Source of the DNA: Fibrobacter sp.
GTDB lineage: Bacteria > Fibrobacterota > Fibrobacteria > Fibrobacterales > Fibrobacteraceae
Direction of reading: 5' to 3'
DNA length: 39,098 nt
Assembly: GCA_017642335.1 (NCBI GenBank)
Contig: JAGCPF010000061.1
Location: forward strand, 1-39,098
Both the position numbers and the translations under genes were made by a program. The notes beneath the pieces are model-generated. The model was not told the DNA's origin. It did not search any database and saw nothing but the letters and a program-made list of their open reading frames with translations. How positions within the stretch are numbered: the stretch's first letter is position 1; each line of letters begins with the position of its first letter. Of this stretch, positions 27,436-37,952 are shown piece by piece.

Positions 27436-30400
27436 CAATTTGGTCCTCCCTGAGACTTACTGATTCCCATACGAGCTGTATAGCTAATATGAATTATCAC
27501 GTCTTCTATTTTTTTCAAATCTAAATTATGTTCAACCTCAGAAACCTCTAATCCTGTGTTATCAAAACCATTAATTATCAAAGACCAATTAGAATCTACA
27601 GCACCTGCTCCCTCAAAGGGCCGGAATTTATCTGAACCAAACCGAAAATCGAATTTTCCCGCTTCCTGATGAGCCGTACTCGTCGCCATCGTTTGGGTTC
27701 CAATGCGATTTCCAACAACTCGTCCATCTTTTAAATCTAGATAATTTTCCGTCAAAGACAATTGAGCATTGAGATAAAGGCCTTTATATTCTGGGCAGAC
27801 AATCTCTATACGAACATCGCGAATTCGCCTAAAATAGTGATTTGGGAAATCTGAAGAAAAAAGTCCTTGCGGAATGGTAAACGTGCAACTACCTTTTTTT
27901 TGCAATTGATACAACGGATCTTGTCCTGATTGATTTTCAAACACTCTATTTTCCAATTCCCATAAACTCACCGGCCTCATTATCTCCAGTTCGTATCTAT
28001 CATTTTCAAGATAAGCCACATCCATTGCATGTAAATCAGCAAGCAGTTTTTCACCCGCCAACAAACCGCTATGCAAGCCATCCCAATAGACGCCACTGCC
28101 TTTAATGAAAGTTTTGGCATTTTTCGGATTTTCATCCGTATCACCAATTTCAAAATGATAACACTTTTCCGCCTTGCGGGCAACCTTTAGCGCCAACTGG
28201 AAAAGAGCTTTATATACGGAACCGGTTTCTTTCTTGAGCCAAGTGTAAAGGTCCTTATTTGTGTATTTCTCGGATAAAAGTTCGTACATTTCATCCTTGA
28301 GCTCAATTTCCTTTTCAACCTTATCCACCTGTTTCTTGGCGTAATCGATCTTTATTTCGGCAGTAACTATTTTCTTTTCGACAGTTTTAGCCTGGTTCGC
28401 CTTTTCGGTCTTTTCCATCGTCCATTTTTGCAATGCACGTTCCGCCTCGCCCTGTAACTTCATCTTGGCCGCAGAGAGCTGACGCTGTACGAATTTTGAG
28501 GCGTAACCTTCGGCTGCATTTACAAGATTTTCAGCAATCTTTGTACCGCCAAGGGCAATCGTATCAAAAGAGGGACCTCCAAGGCCGTTCAAAATACCAC
28601 CAAAATCTAAGTCGGGGATCTTGTAAGCAACAGAAGCGGCCTTCTTCATATTCTCGACCGTCTCCTGCACTTTCCTGACCTTTTCCATGAACTTGTCATA
28701 CTGTTCCTCTAGTTTTAGAGGCTTGAAGTATTCCTCCTGTTCGGCCTGTTCCGCTTCTATATTTTCCTGTTCAATTTCAACGGTTTCAAGTTCCTTTTCT
28801 AGTTCCGTCACATCCATATCCGTAACGGTCTTCTGCAAGGCAAGCATTGTTTTCTCGTGAGAAACACGGAGTAAAGCCAAGGTTTCCGCATCGTACTTTT
28901 CGAGAGCGCCCATCAAATTACGCCCCATCTGCATCACATCGCGAACAATTTCGATAGCCTTTGCGACCATCACTTTGAAACGGTAATAGGGCAATGCAGA
29001 CGAAGCATCGGCAAGAGCATCACTTATTGACACCCCGTTTGCCTTCGCCTTCACAAGCATGGCCGGGTCTATCGGCGGAGCAAAAAGGGCAAGTGTACGT
29101 TTTACACCTTCGATATTCAGGCTGTTACGAATCTTGTACAGTCTGTCGGCCACGGTGTCCCAATAACCCATCAATGTCTCATTACGCGGCACATTAAAAT
29201 AGAACATCATGCCTGATGTGTGAGCCAGTAACGTAGTATTGCCGGGCAACAGTTCCTGCGGAGTTTCCTTCTCGCGACACTTACCCGAAAGAACGGTGTC
29301 TTCGTAAGTGACAAACGCATTATTCAAGACACCGTTTCCGTATTTGAGCAATTCGCTAACATTGAAGGCGTTTTTATTCTTGGGGCCGGGAACCTCAGCA
29401 CTCTTCGGACCAAGAACGTCTGCGGCGAGTATGTACATCTGTATGGCAAGGTTTACCGACTCCGTGGTATCCTGCGTAAATAGCTGGTCTCCCCAGCCAA
29501 TGAGCGCATCGAGGTACTTCATCACAACGTACTTCTGGTATGCAACAGGCCGATAGCGAGCAATCAACTGCGGATCAAACGGATCGTTTTTCCAGCGTTC
29601 CACCAGCAACTGTATCGCCTTCTTGTCAGGCAGGGCATCGTGCGGCGTAGGCAACGATAAATCAGAGAGAATTGACTTGTCAGCATCTTGGTTTGCGAAA
29701 AACGGCAGGAACTTCCAGTACCTAGCACCTTTGGGAAGATCACGCACAAAACGTTTGGTTCTCTCGTAGTCAGAAAGATCCATGCGGGGATCAAACACCA
29801 ACTGCAACCATTCAAGTGCGGCGGCATAATTCTGTTCGGCAAGCATTCTATCGGCCAAGAGCATCGGTACGAAGAAGAACAATTCCCAATTGTAAATGGA
29901 CGAAGCTGAGCCCCAGCTGAAATCAACCATAGACGAGGGATAGGGTTCCGCAACCGCTGATCCGGGCATAAAACTATGTTCGAACAGAGTCTGCGACAAG
30001 TCCCACGCCTGCCAGTCACCAGCCGTATAATAACCGAGGTAGACACTAAAGTAGTAGTTGTAATAAGAGTAAGAATAATAGTAGCTGTCCGAAATGGGTA
30101 GGGCTTCGGTCTCGCGACAATGCAACGATTTGGTTCCCCCCTGCAGGAAGAGTCTACGGAATTCCTGCGCCTGTGGATTGGAAACCATCTCAACATAGTA
30201 TTTGCGAACGCTATTCGCTCCAGCACCGCCATCACCGGATACACTTCGGACAAGATAAGTCCCCTGTGAATCCATATAGAAGAACGGTCTGTCCACACCA
30301 CAAAGAAAGCCCATGTTCACAGAAAGCAATTTAAAGTAGTCTCGAGCACATTTGAAAAGTTCCGTGCCATCGAGTAGAATCAGTTCCGCGGTATTGCTGT

Positions 30401-33400
30401 AGAACATATTCCCAACAAGGCGACAATGACGTGGAGCAAGTTCTTTCAGTAACGTACCCTCATCAAATGGAATTGGCCGATTGCCATACATAGAATTGCC
30501 ACTTAAAGCAGTATCGGCCCCATCCGCCGTAAGAGAAAAACTTCCAATATGGCTTATGAATTGGTCAAATTTATCGTAAGTCCTGGTGACCTCTTTTTTC
30601 AGAATAAACGTTTCTGATGTAGGATTCTTTGCTTGATTTTCCGCTTGATTCTCTACTTGATTTTCAGTCTGGCCCTCAACTTGGTTCTCTGTTTGCTGTT
30701 GAGTTGACGAAGCGTTCGCAACAAGAATAGGAACATAACGTACTTCTTCTTCATATTTGGGGAATGTTCGATAAACATAAAAATCAAGTGCATCGGTACG
30801 AGTAGAAATGTCTATGATAAAATAGCGGTTGGCCAGCACCTCGTTTTCACCCAAAATAAAATCGAGCTGGTTTTCAGATATGTCGTAAACGGTTTCTTTT
30901 CCAACCTTAACGCCGGTCCATTTTGTGCCGGTGTAACTAGCCCACTTCAGCCGAATTTCTGCATAATATTCCACGGAAATAACGGCCTGCTGCGATTCGC
31001 CATCCCCAGTTTTCTTCTGGCGCTGTCCCTGCACCACCTGCAACCACAATATGTAGAGGTGCCCACCAAGAATGGCCGGTTGGATTGCGGCCCCATCTAT
31101 TTCAACAGGAACTTCCTCCCACGGGGTCCAACTGCCGCCATAGAGCGCCGTTGCTTCGTAAGTTCGGTAATAGTAAGTATGAGGCTCGCCCCGAGTACAA
31201 CCAATAATGTGCAGAGTGTAAAGCGTCCCAGCATGAACGCCACCATCTTGCTTACAAGCTCCTACAATATCTATTTCAGATGTATCGGCAACTTTTTTCA
31301 AGTATTCACCAAGGGCCTCCGTCATAGCTTCCTGATCGTTACCGATTTCGGCGAGGCGGTCTTCCAGTTCCTTAAAGAATGGAGTCTTATCTTCGCGCAA
31401 ATCGCCATCAATCCAGTTTTCCGGATATAGGAACACCTTGCGATTCGCCACCCACACTTGGTAATTTTTCATCCATTCCCATTGTTCCTTCTGCGTTGCG
31501 TTCAGCGTGTAGTCTCCTTCAAGACCCAACAATGCTCGCTGTACATAAAGCTGGATACATGACACAGCCTGTACGGTACGTGAAATAGCCATGTCCGGTT
31601 CCATCTTCACATCAAACAGGTAGTAGGAATAGATATCGTTCTCATCAATAAAAGCGACCGGATAATAGCCGCATGTTTCCGGCATTTGCGACTCATGGCA
31701 AACGACTGCAGCAAGAGCATTCCGTTTCGACTGACGAATCTTATCGTGCACACCTTGAATGAACTTATTCCATTCCGATTTGGTGCGAACGAGTTTCAAG
31801 TTTTCTTCTAGCTTGTCGACATAGCCAGAATATTCACCTGACACTGCCATCTGGAGAAGATTTTTCAAATCAGCCGGCAGAGAGTTTGTTTTCCTGTAAA
31901 GAAGGAGGATGTCGACAAACTTGCACCATACCGATGGATCTTCTATATCAAATATATATTTCTTATCATCTCCTTCAACAGGAATTTTGTTAATTTCAAC
32001 TTCATCTAGCAGCGCACCCAAAACATCTTCCGGAAGTTGGATTTCCTTGTCGCTTGCTTTCAGGAAGCCTAAGTCAGCATACCTGTAAACCTCTCCAAAG
32101 ATTTGCGAGGAGGCAGAGAAAGCATAAAGAACATTCTTGAACGAATCGTACTTGTCTATCGTAGCACTAAGGGAATTCCAATCCCATGCAAAGCCAAGTT
32201 CCAATGTCTGCGTATATTGGTAAAGGGCAGCACAACGCACCAAGTGGTTGCATAGAATTTCCGGCAATGAATCTGTGACATCATTCAACGCCAAATTAAT
32301 CCATTCAACAAAGTCAGAAGAACCATTAAATTCCAGTTTCTTCAAAAGTTCATCAACAACATCAGATGTCATGGAGAACTTTTCAGCAACAAGTGCTAGA
32401 GTTCGCTCGGCAACAAGTTCACTGCAAAGCGTGTTATAGAACTGTTCAGCATCCTTCAAATCTTCCTTCCACGAAGTAGAAGGTTCGAACGCATGCTTTA
32501 AAAGTTCGAACAAGCAAGTTTCACTGAACTCGTTTGCATACGACGGGAATTCATTTTTCCATTCGTCGAATATATCTTCAGCATCTTCCCTGCCCAAAGT
32601 TTTCAAAAGGCCGAGAATCGCCGATTCATAATCACATTCAATGGTTGATACTAGTGTTGTACTGCCCGATTCATTCCCTTCAGCAGGCCCAGTCGTTTGT
32701 ATTTCGTTTCCAGTTTCAGCCTCGTCACTTGAATCTGTGGGCTGAGAGGTGCCCGTAGTTTCTTGAACAAGTGACAATTTCTCCTTTTCCTGAGCTTCAC
32801 ACTCTTTCAGCGATTCATGTACAGTAGAATTCAGCTCGCGAGCAAAAGCTATAGCCTCATCGGCACTCATCAGTTCTGGTTCAAAAATTGACTTCAAGTC
32901 ACCGACTGAGAGTGACGATTTTCTCAAAATTTCAAGTTCGTTGATTGTCTTGTTGCATTGTACACGGTCGCCGAACCCAACAGGGAAGCCAATTCGTTGC
33001 AAGAATAGATAGTCTTCTACCGAGAGGCCATTCTTTGTCAACCATAGATTGTACTTGTAGAGAACTGTCAGGTTATTTTCAAAAACGATATACAGCGGAA
33101 TTTCATCTTCTGACTGGCTAGAAGTATTTTCCGTTATTCCAAATTTTTGCAAAATAAGCACGGCATCCTGCGGATCCATTCCAAGACAGACGTTGGCAGC
33201 AGCAGCCAAACGATAGCACAGTTTATTGAGCTTTTGGTTATATACTAATTGAGTTTCTTCTTCCGGTTCGGGCGCCCCTTCAGAATACGATGAGAAAAGT
33301 TTTTCTATGGGGAAAAGTTTTTCCAATTCATTTCGAGTCAGGGAACATTTTCCCAAAAGAAGTGCTGCTTCAAAGGCGGTCAACTCAAGTCGAGTCTTTA

Positions 33401-36400
33401 ATTCTTGAATCGTAGCCAATTCGGAAACGCTACATTCCCATGTCCTTGCAATTTCATCAATACTCCAACCCAGAGCAGCACGACGGCGAACAAAAACAGA
33501 AAGTTTGAAGAAAAAACTTTTCTTGTCATTTTCATCATCGCTCTCAAAATTTATCCTGTATCCGTTGACATCTGCCAACTGATACGATTCCGAATCAACA
33601 TCAACCCTTACCCCGGAACCCACGAATACGGATGACTTAAATATTTCCGTAAAGTCGTCGTAAGTCAATTGAGCACGATCCAAAACGAAGGCGAGATAAC
33701 TCAGGACATTGAACCACATCCCTTCATTCGGCTTAGGAAGTTGATTTTCATTCTCTTTGACACGTCTAGACTTATCTGGGAAGAAAAGATTTTCGTTACC
33801 ATCGTAATTCAACCCCCACAAATCCCATACATTTTTTTGGCATGTACTGACATCATTTGAAAGGTATTCCGGAGCATAACCATTCAAGAGGATGGAGATA
33901 TTTTCGCTATCGGGTTCGTCACTCAATTCCTCATGCACCATTCTTGACAAGGAAACGAAATCAAGGGAAAGGTTGTCGAGGATGCCCGAAGCTCGCTCTC
34001 TGTCAAAGTTTTTGAGCAAGAGCATCGGATAACATTTATTCTCAAGAGCCGCCATGGCGGCATTCTCTATTTCATCGCCAGAAATCTTATTTTGATTTTC
34101 ATCTTCATTTTCATCATCAATTTCATTCGCAGCCCAAGGACATGGGTTCGCCCTCAAATCTTCTACGGTAGCGTCTTCCGGCGTCTGGTTACAGAAAGGA
34201 ATGACAGTATTGTACCTCAAGTTTATCTTAGAGACAAGGCTTTCCAAAAGTTCAATTGCCAAATCTATGGTTGGAAGGGAAACTTCGGCATTCGCTTTGG
34301 TCATTTTCAATTTCAATATATCAGGACGACGAAATACGAAGCGACTAAACGCAAATCCCTGCTTCAAAAATTCCAACAAATCCAACAAGTAAGCCGATGG
34401 ACTCAATATAGACTGGTTCTGTGTACCAGGATTGCGATTGAGGCTTCTGAACAAGGTTTTCCAATTAGCAAAGTTCTTGCTTTGTAGCCTTTGTTTTGCA
34501 ACATTACTCGAAGTCAGAGGAGTTCCGAGCAAGGCACCCCTTCCACCGGGATTAGCAGCATTTTCATTGGCGTCATTATCGGCATCTTCGGCGGTTTCAT
34601 CTTGCAACCCACGAGGAATAGATAGGATGCTGGCACCTGATTCGTTTAGGCTACCATGATATCGTTCAATATCAAGAGTCGCACTAGCAACAAAACTCTT
34701 GGCGAGACGATGAATATTGGTCGCAAGTTCCTTGTCGCCCATTCCCAAACCATGTTCCGCCACAAAACGCTCTTCATCAACCAGCGCTATCTGGGATGCA
34801 GAATACATTTTATTGCGAATGAGGTAATTTATTGCTTCAGGATTATCGGTCAAACGATAAAGACGCTGTACAATCCTGATTTTTTCTTTTTTACTATCCG
34901 AAAGTGTGATTGATGAAGCCGCTAAGAAGGTGTCAAGATCGGATGAATTTAAATCGAAACCGTCCCACATACGCAGCATTTCAATTATGTCATACCACTC
35001 ATTTTTATCTTCCAATTCAGCAATTTCATCCTCACTCAAACTTGACTCATCCAAGTCAGAAATAGCAACATATGGATAAGGAGCTTCAATTTTAGCATTC
35101 AACTGTTTTTGTGAAAATTTTTCTCTAAGTTTTTTCTTAAGTGTACGGATGGCTATTTCTTGCTGTTCATCTCCATTCCCACCTGGGAAATAGTCCAACG
35201 GAAGGCTTTTGGGTCTCTCTCCGCTCCATAACAGATAGTGGGCACTCGTTTGTTCAACAGAGTATCGCCAAAAATCATGTTCATCATGGTCATATTTGAC
35301 AATATCTTCTAAATGCCTTATCTTTTTGTCTCCAAAGCAAAATGCATTGTATGTTTTGGCGACATTATAAGTTCCCACAACCAAATCCGCACACTCATCG
35401 CAAAAATCACGTAAATCTACCAACAATTTTAAGTCTTCAATATCCTCTTTAGATATATACGCAACACGTTCTGTTCCATCTAAAAGTTTAAAGCTAAAAT
35501 GCAATTTCTTATCATCTAGATTTTTTATCAACTCGCGATAATTACAACCGGCATTAATAAACGCTTTTAAAAGAGCAGAGTGCTTTTCACGGAACATTAC
35601 ATCACATAATTCTGTCAACAGTTTTAAACTGTCCATATCCTCAGTCGACAACTGCGCTTCAGAATATATAAAATCATCATTCGAGACATTTTCGGTAAAC
35701 GAAAAACCTATCTTCTCTAGATCCGCGATTAGGTCTTTGTATTCTCGCCCCGCATATACATGCATCATATAATTTTTCAAATAAGACAAACAAGTACTCT
35801 GAAGCGAGACTGGATTGTTATCCGAAAGATCTATTTCTTTTAACCATTCAAATTTCGGTTTCTTTTCATTTGTGAAGTAGTAATACTTCGCCAAAAGTAA
35901 ATAGAAGAACGTAAAATCGGAGAATTGATCGTCTTGCATTGAAACGATATCCTTGGATATCTGCAATTTTTCCCATATTTCTTCTTTGAACTTCTCCGCC
36001 GACAGAGTTAAATTTTCATCAGATGAGGACGAACCTATGGTGTCGTTCGCAATTGCAGCATTTATATACTCTTTGCACTTGTCAATGCCAAGAGATAGTA
36101 ATGTTGACATATCCGTCATCTTGTTGTCAAGAATCAAGGGATAGAGATAATGTGCAGCCGTTGGAATATACTCTTCTTCAAATACATTAACAAAATGCAT
36201 CTCATGGGCCATCTGGAAAGCCTTGAAATACGCACGAACTTTTTGTTCGTCCAGTTTTTCACGTCCAACAACCAACGGCAACTGAGTCACATTGCACAAA
36301 AATTCTGCAATCAAGTCATGTTCGCAATATTGCGGAATAGAACTACTTGCACTTGAATCCGTAGAAGCATTATTAGCCTCATTTTCTGCGTTTACATTGT

Positions 36401-37796
36401 CACCCTCCACAGCAGCAGAGTCGTCTATTTCAGAATCAGCACCAATACGACCGGCATCGGAAGATTCCTTTGCACTTCCTGAGATTATCGTCTTGTAATA
36501 GATTTTGAGAATTTCATCAAGATATTCAAATTCTGACTTGTTTTTGAGTGTTGATTCTAAATCAAGAACAAAATTAATTTCTTGAACGGATTGGCCATTG
36601 AAAACCAATGGTGCGGAATAGAATCTGTGGGGACCGTTCTTTGCGTTTAACTTGCCTTTCTTATAATGGACCTCTGCAAAGATAGATGCTTTGTCTTTCC
36701 CATTAACAATCTTGCTATCAAGTTTCAAATAGTCCGGAATAACAGACGAATCGTAGCTAATTTCGTAGTTTCCGAATTTGTCAGGCATTACAGGACACCC
36801 AAGCGTCACTTTGACAAAAGAACCCGTTTTTTCTGAGGATGCATCTTCAGAGATATTTTCCTGATAATACAAGCAGAATGCCGAAACCTCAATATCCGCT
36901 TGCAAGGGATAGCCAAGCGAATTCTTGATTGTTCCATAGACTTTGCAATTTAAGTTAGTCGAGTCATCGGGATTGTCTGCGGTACCCGATCCAGAACTTG
37001 ATGAAGATCCTGAACCTGATGAAGATCCAGAGCCGCTATCGGAACCAGATGATGAACCAGAGCCCATATCCGAACCACCACCTGAAGTGGATGACGAGCC
37101 AGAGCCGGAATCAGAAGAAGAACCAGTACCGGAGCCCGACGAAGAACCAGAGCTTCCAACAGCCACCACAGCATTGATAATTTCAAATTGAGACGTGACA
37201 TTTGGACCAGCAACACTTACCACATTCGTGCCATTAGACGAATACACTCGGACAAGCAAATTTGGATTTGTAATAGAGGTATTGCCTTGCTGAAACTGGC
37301 TTTTCTTATAATTGACAAAATAAAAACCACAACCATTCAATTGATAGGAGCCCAATTCACGTTCCACTCCGTCACGAACATCAAAAACCTTAACTCTGCC
37401 AGAAGTGTACAGGGCGCCGTTTGAATCACGAACAAAACCACAAACATTCCAATTTTCATTTATGCCATTATTGACAACAATGTCACCGACATTCATTTGC
37501 GTTGGAGGATTGGTGTATATATCAGAAATCCATAAGGCATTATATTCATAGTCGGTCACACGAATTTGCAATGTAGGGAACTCTACTTCAGGAGAGCCGT
37601 TTTCCTGAAAATTTGTCGTTTCGAAATGCAGTTCAAAATAACCCGTATAGGAGTTTATGTCCGATTCTGCAATCCATTTCCAGCCTTTTTCCGGGAATAA
37701 GTTGTAGGCTAAGATACGACCTTGATTTTTGAACACAGAACCGTTCGCATTGTGAATTGTACCGCGAATAATCCAGTTACGAGAAGTCAAGGACAT
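27435..37796 (-). CDS. TcA-like Tc-toxin subunit A with transthyretin-like N-terminal repeats
   Basis: 3453 residues from the ATG at 37796 (AGGGAG upstream); the frame is open to 37931, but that part contains the pnp terminator. Three beta-sandwich units begin at about 8 (WIIRGTIHNANG), 116 (WNVCGFVRDSNG) and 284 (CKVYGTIKNSLG), and the second and third are separated by a Ser/Gly linker (214-279). TcA features follow: LQ-rich shell with RLYRLTDNPEAINYLI (near 950) and SILSPSAYLLDLLEFL (near 1120). Next is the hallmark WMKNYQVWVANRKVFLYPEN (near 2100), then the neuraminidase-like region. Long channel helices with a hydrophobic tip lie at about 2950-3150. The TcB-binding end has SGVYWDGLHSGLLAGEKLL. 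TcA forms a pentameric injection channel; no TcB or TcC/Rhs partner is in the window. Confidence 0.9.
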   Translation of the reverse strand: MSLTSRNWIIRGTIHNANGSVFKNQGRILAYNLFPEKGWKWIAESDINSYTGYFELHFETTNFQENGSPEVEFPTLQIRVTDYEYNALWISDIYTNPPTQMNVGDIVVNNGINENWNVCGFVRDSNGALYTSGRVKVFDVRDGVERELGSYQLNGCGFYFVNYKKSQFQQGNTSITNPNLLVRVYSSNGTNVVSVAGPNVTSQFEIINAVVAVGSSGSSSGSGTGSSSDSGSGSSSTSGGGSDMGSGSSSGSDSGSGSSSGSGSSSSSGSGTADNPDDSTNLNCKVYGTIKNSLGYPLQADIEVSAFCLYYQENISEDASSEKTGSFVKVTLGCPVMPDKFGNYEISYDSSVIPDYLKLDSKIVNGKDKASIFAEVHYKKGKLNAKNGPHRFYSAPLVFNGQSVQEINFVLDLESTLKNKSEFEYLDEILKIYYKTIISGSAKESSDAGRIGADSEIDDSAAVEGDNVNAENEANNASTDSSASSSIPQYCEHDLIAEFLCNVTQLPLVVGREKLDEQKVRAYFKAFQMAHEMHFVNVFEEEYIPTAAHYLYPLILDNKMTDMSTLLSLGIDKCKEYINAAIANDTIGSSSSDENLTLSAEKFKEEIWEKLQISKDIVSMQDDQFSDFTFFYLLLAKYYYFTNEKKPKFEWLKEIDLSDNNPVSLQSTCLSYLKNYMMHVYAGREYKDLIADLEKIGFSFTENVSNDDFIYSEAQLSTEDMDSLKLLTELCDVMFREKHSALLKAFINAGCNYRELIKNLDDKKLHFSFKLLDGTERVAYISKEDIEDLKLLVDLRDFCDECADLVVGTYNVAKTYNAFCFGDKKIRHLEDIVKYDHDEHDFWRYSVEQTSAHYLLWSGERPKSLPLDYFPGGNGDEQQEIAIRTLKKKLREKFSQKQLNAKIEAPYPYVAISDLDESSLSEDEIAELEDKNEWYDIIEMLRMWDGFDLNSSDLDTFLAASSITLSDSKKEKIRIVQRLYRLTDNPEAINYLIRNKMYSASQIALVDEERFVAEHGLGMGDKELATNIHRLAKSFVASATLDIERYHGSLNESGASILSIPRGLQDETAEDADNDANENAANPGGRGALLGTPLTSSNVAKQRLQSKNFANWKTLFRSLNRNPGTQNQSILSPSAYLLDLLEFLKQGFAFSRFVFRRPDILKLKMTKANAEVSLPTIDLAIELLESLVSKINLRYNTVIPFCNQTPEDATVEDLRANPCPWAANEIDDENEDENQNKISGDEIENAAMAALENKCYPMLLLKNFDRERASGILDNLSLDFVSLSRMVHEELSDEPDSENISILLNGYAPEYLSNDVSTCQKNVWDLWGLNYDGNENLFFPDKSRRVKENENQLPKPNEGMWFNVLSYLAFVLDRAQLTYDDFTEIFKSSVFVGSGVRVDVDSESYQLADVNGYRINFESDDENDKKSFFFKLSVFVRRRAALGWSIDEIARTWECSVSELATIQELKTRLELTAFEAALLLGKCSLTRNELEKLFPIEKLFSSYSEGAPEPEEETQLVYNQKLNKLCYRLAAAANVCLGMDPQDAVLILQKFGITENTSSQSEDEIPLYIVFENNLTVLYKYNLWLTKNGLSVEDYLFLQRIGFPVGFGDRVQCNKTINELEILRKSSLSVGDLKSIFEPELMSADEAIAFARELNSTVHESLKECEAQEKEKLSLVQETTGTSQPTDSSDEAETGNEIQTTGPAEGNESGSTTLVSTIECDYESAILGLLKTLGREDAEDIFDEWKNEFPSYANEFSETCLFELLKHAFEPSTSWKEDLKDAEQFYNTLCSELVAERTLALVAEKFSMTSDVVDELLKKLEFNGSSDFVEWINLALNDVTDSLPEILCNHLVRCAALYQYTQTLELGFAWDWNSLSATIDKYDSFKNVLYAFSASSQIFGEVYRYADLGFLKASDKEIQLPEDVLGALLDEVEINKIPVEGDDKKYIFDIEDPSVWCKFVDILLLYRKTNSLPADLKNLLQMAVSGEYSGYVDKLEENLKLVRTKSEWNKFIQGVHDKIRQSKRNALAAVVCHESQMPETCGYYPVAFIDENDIYSYYLFDVKMEPDMAISRTVQAVSCIQLYVQRALLGLEGDYTLNATQKEQWEWMKNYQVWVANRKVFLYPENWIDGDLREDKTPFFKELEDRLAEIGNDQEAMTEALGEYLKKVADTSEIDIVGACKQDGGVHAGTLYTLHIIGCTRGEPHTYYYRTYEATALYGGSWTPWEEVPVEIDGAAIQPAILGGHLYILWLQVVQGQRQKKTGDGESQQAVISVEYYAEIRLKWASYTGTKWTGVKVGKETVYDISENQLDFILGENEVLANRYFIIDISTRTDALDFYVYRTFPKYEEEVRYVPILVANASSTQQQTENQVEGQTENQVENQAENQAKNPTSETFILKKEVTRTYDKFDQFISHIGSFSLTADGADTALSGNSMYGNRPIPFDEGTLLKELAPRHCRLVGNMFYSNTAELILLDGTELFKCARDYFKLLSVNMGFLCGVDRPFFYMDSQGTYLVRSVSGDGGAGANSVRKYYVEMVSNPQAQEFRRLFLQGGTKSLHCRETEALPISDSYYYSYSYYNYYFSVYLGYYTAGDWQAWDLSQTLFEHSFMPGSAVAEPYPSSMVDFSWGSASSIYNWELFFFVPMLLADRMLAEQNYAAALEWLQLVFDPRMDLSDYERTKRFVRDLPKGARYWKFLPFFANQDADKSILSDLSLPTPHDALPDKKAIQLLVERWKNDPFDPQLIARYRPVAYQKYVVMKYLDALIGWGDQLFTQDTTESVNLAIQMYILAADVLGPKSAEVPGPKNKNAFNVSELLKYGNGVLNNAFVTYEDTVLSGKCREKETPQELLPGNTTLLAHTSGMMFYFNVPRNETLMGYWDTVADRLYKIRNSLNIEGVKRTLALFAPPIDPAMLVKAKANGVSISDALADASSALPYYRFKVMVAKAIEIVRDVMQMGRNLMGALEKYDAETLALLRVSHEKTMLALQKTVTDMDVTELEKELETVEIEQENIEAEQAEQEEYFKPLKLEEQYDKFMEKVRKVQETVENMKKAASVAYKIPDLDFGGILNGLGGPSFDTIALGGTKIAENLVNAAEGYASKFVQRQLSAAKMKLQGEAERALQKWTMEKTEKANQAKTVEKKIVTAEIKIDYAKKQVDKVEKEIELKDEMYELLSEKYTNKDLYTWLKKETGSVYKALFQLALKVARKAEKCYHFEIGDTDENPKNAKTFIKGSGVYWDGLHSGLLAGEKLLADLHAMDVAYLENDRYELEIMRPVSLWELENRVFENQSGQDPLYQLQKKGSCTFTIPQGLFSSDFPNHYFRRIRDVRIEIVCPEYKGLYLNAQLSLTENYLDLKDGRVVGNRIGTQTMATSTAHQEAGKFDFRFGSDKFRPFEGAGAVDSNWSLIINGFDNTGLEVSEVEHNLDLKKIEDVIIHISYTARMGISKSQGGPN

Positions 37797-37886
37797 AAAG
37801 GCTCCCTTTGAAATATTTTTTGTTACTGTACAAAAAATAATATAACCAATTTTAGGGACAACGGAAAAAAATTTCGAAATTTCACG
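37797..37886 (-). promoter_or_regulatory. Leader/promoter region of the TcA-like operon
   Basis: About 90 A+T-rich bases between the pnp terminator and the ATG. On the minus strand it holds TTGG, TTATATTAT, TTTTTTG and AATATTTC, which can be arranged as promoter boxes in more than one way, and the ribosome binding site AAAGGGAG. No unique promoter can be chosen. Confidence 0.35.
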
Positions 37887-37922
37887 CAAAAAAATACAAG
37901 AAACGCCCGGCAAAGCCGGGCG
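37887..37922 (-). terminator. Intrinsic terminator of pnp
   Basis: CGCCCGGC/GCCGGGCG stem with a 3-nt loop (37904-37922), followed on the minus strand by TTTCTTGTATTTTTTT. It isolates pnp from the downstream TcA-like operon. Confidence 0.88.
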
Positions 37923-37952
37923 AAATCTCATTAGATTCCAAACAAACGAGTC

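Noticed and set aside
26810..27463. 217-codon plus-strand acidic open frame
   Set aside because: It is the complement of the Ser-rich linker codons of the FISUMP lipoprotein; the low complexity is inherited.
37797..37931. Upstream extension of the TcA-like gene by 45 codons
   Set aside because: It would include the pnp terminator and its T-run; a good ribosome binding site and the conserved beta-sandwich start support the ATG at 37796.
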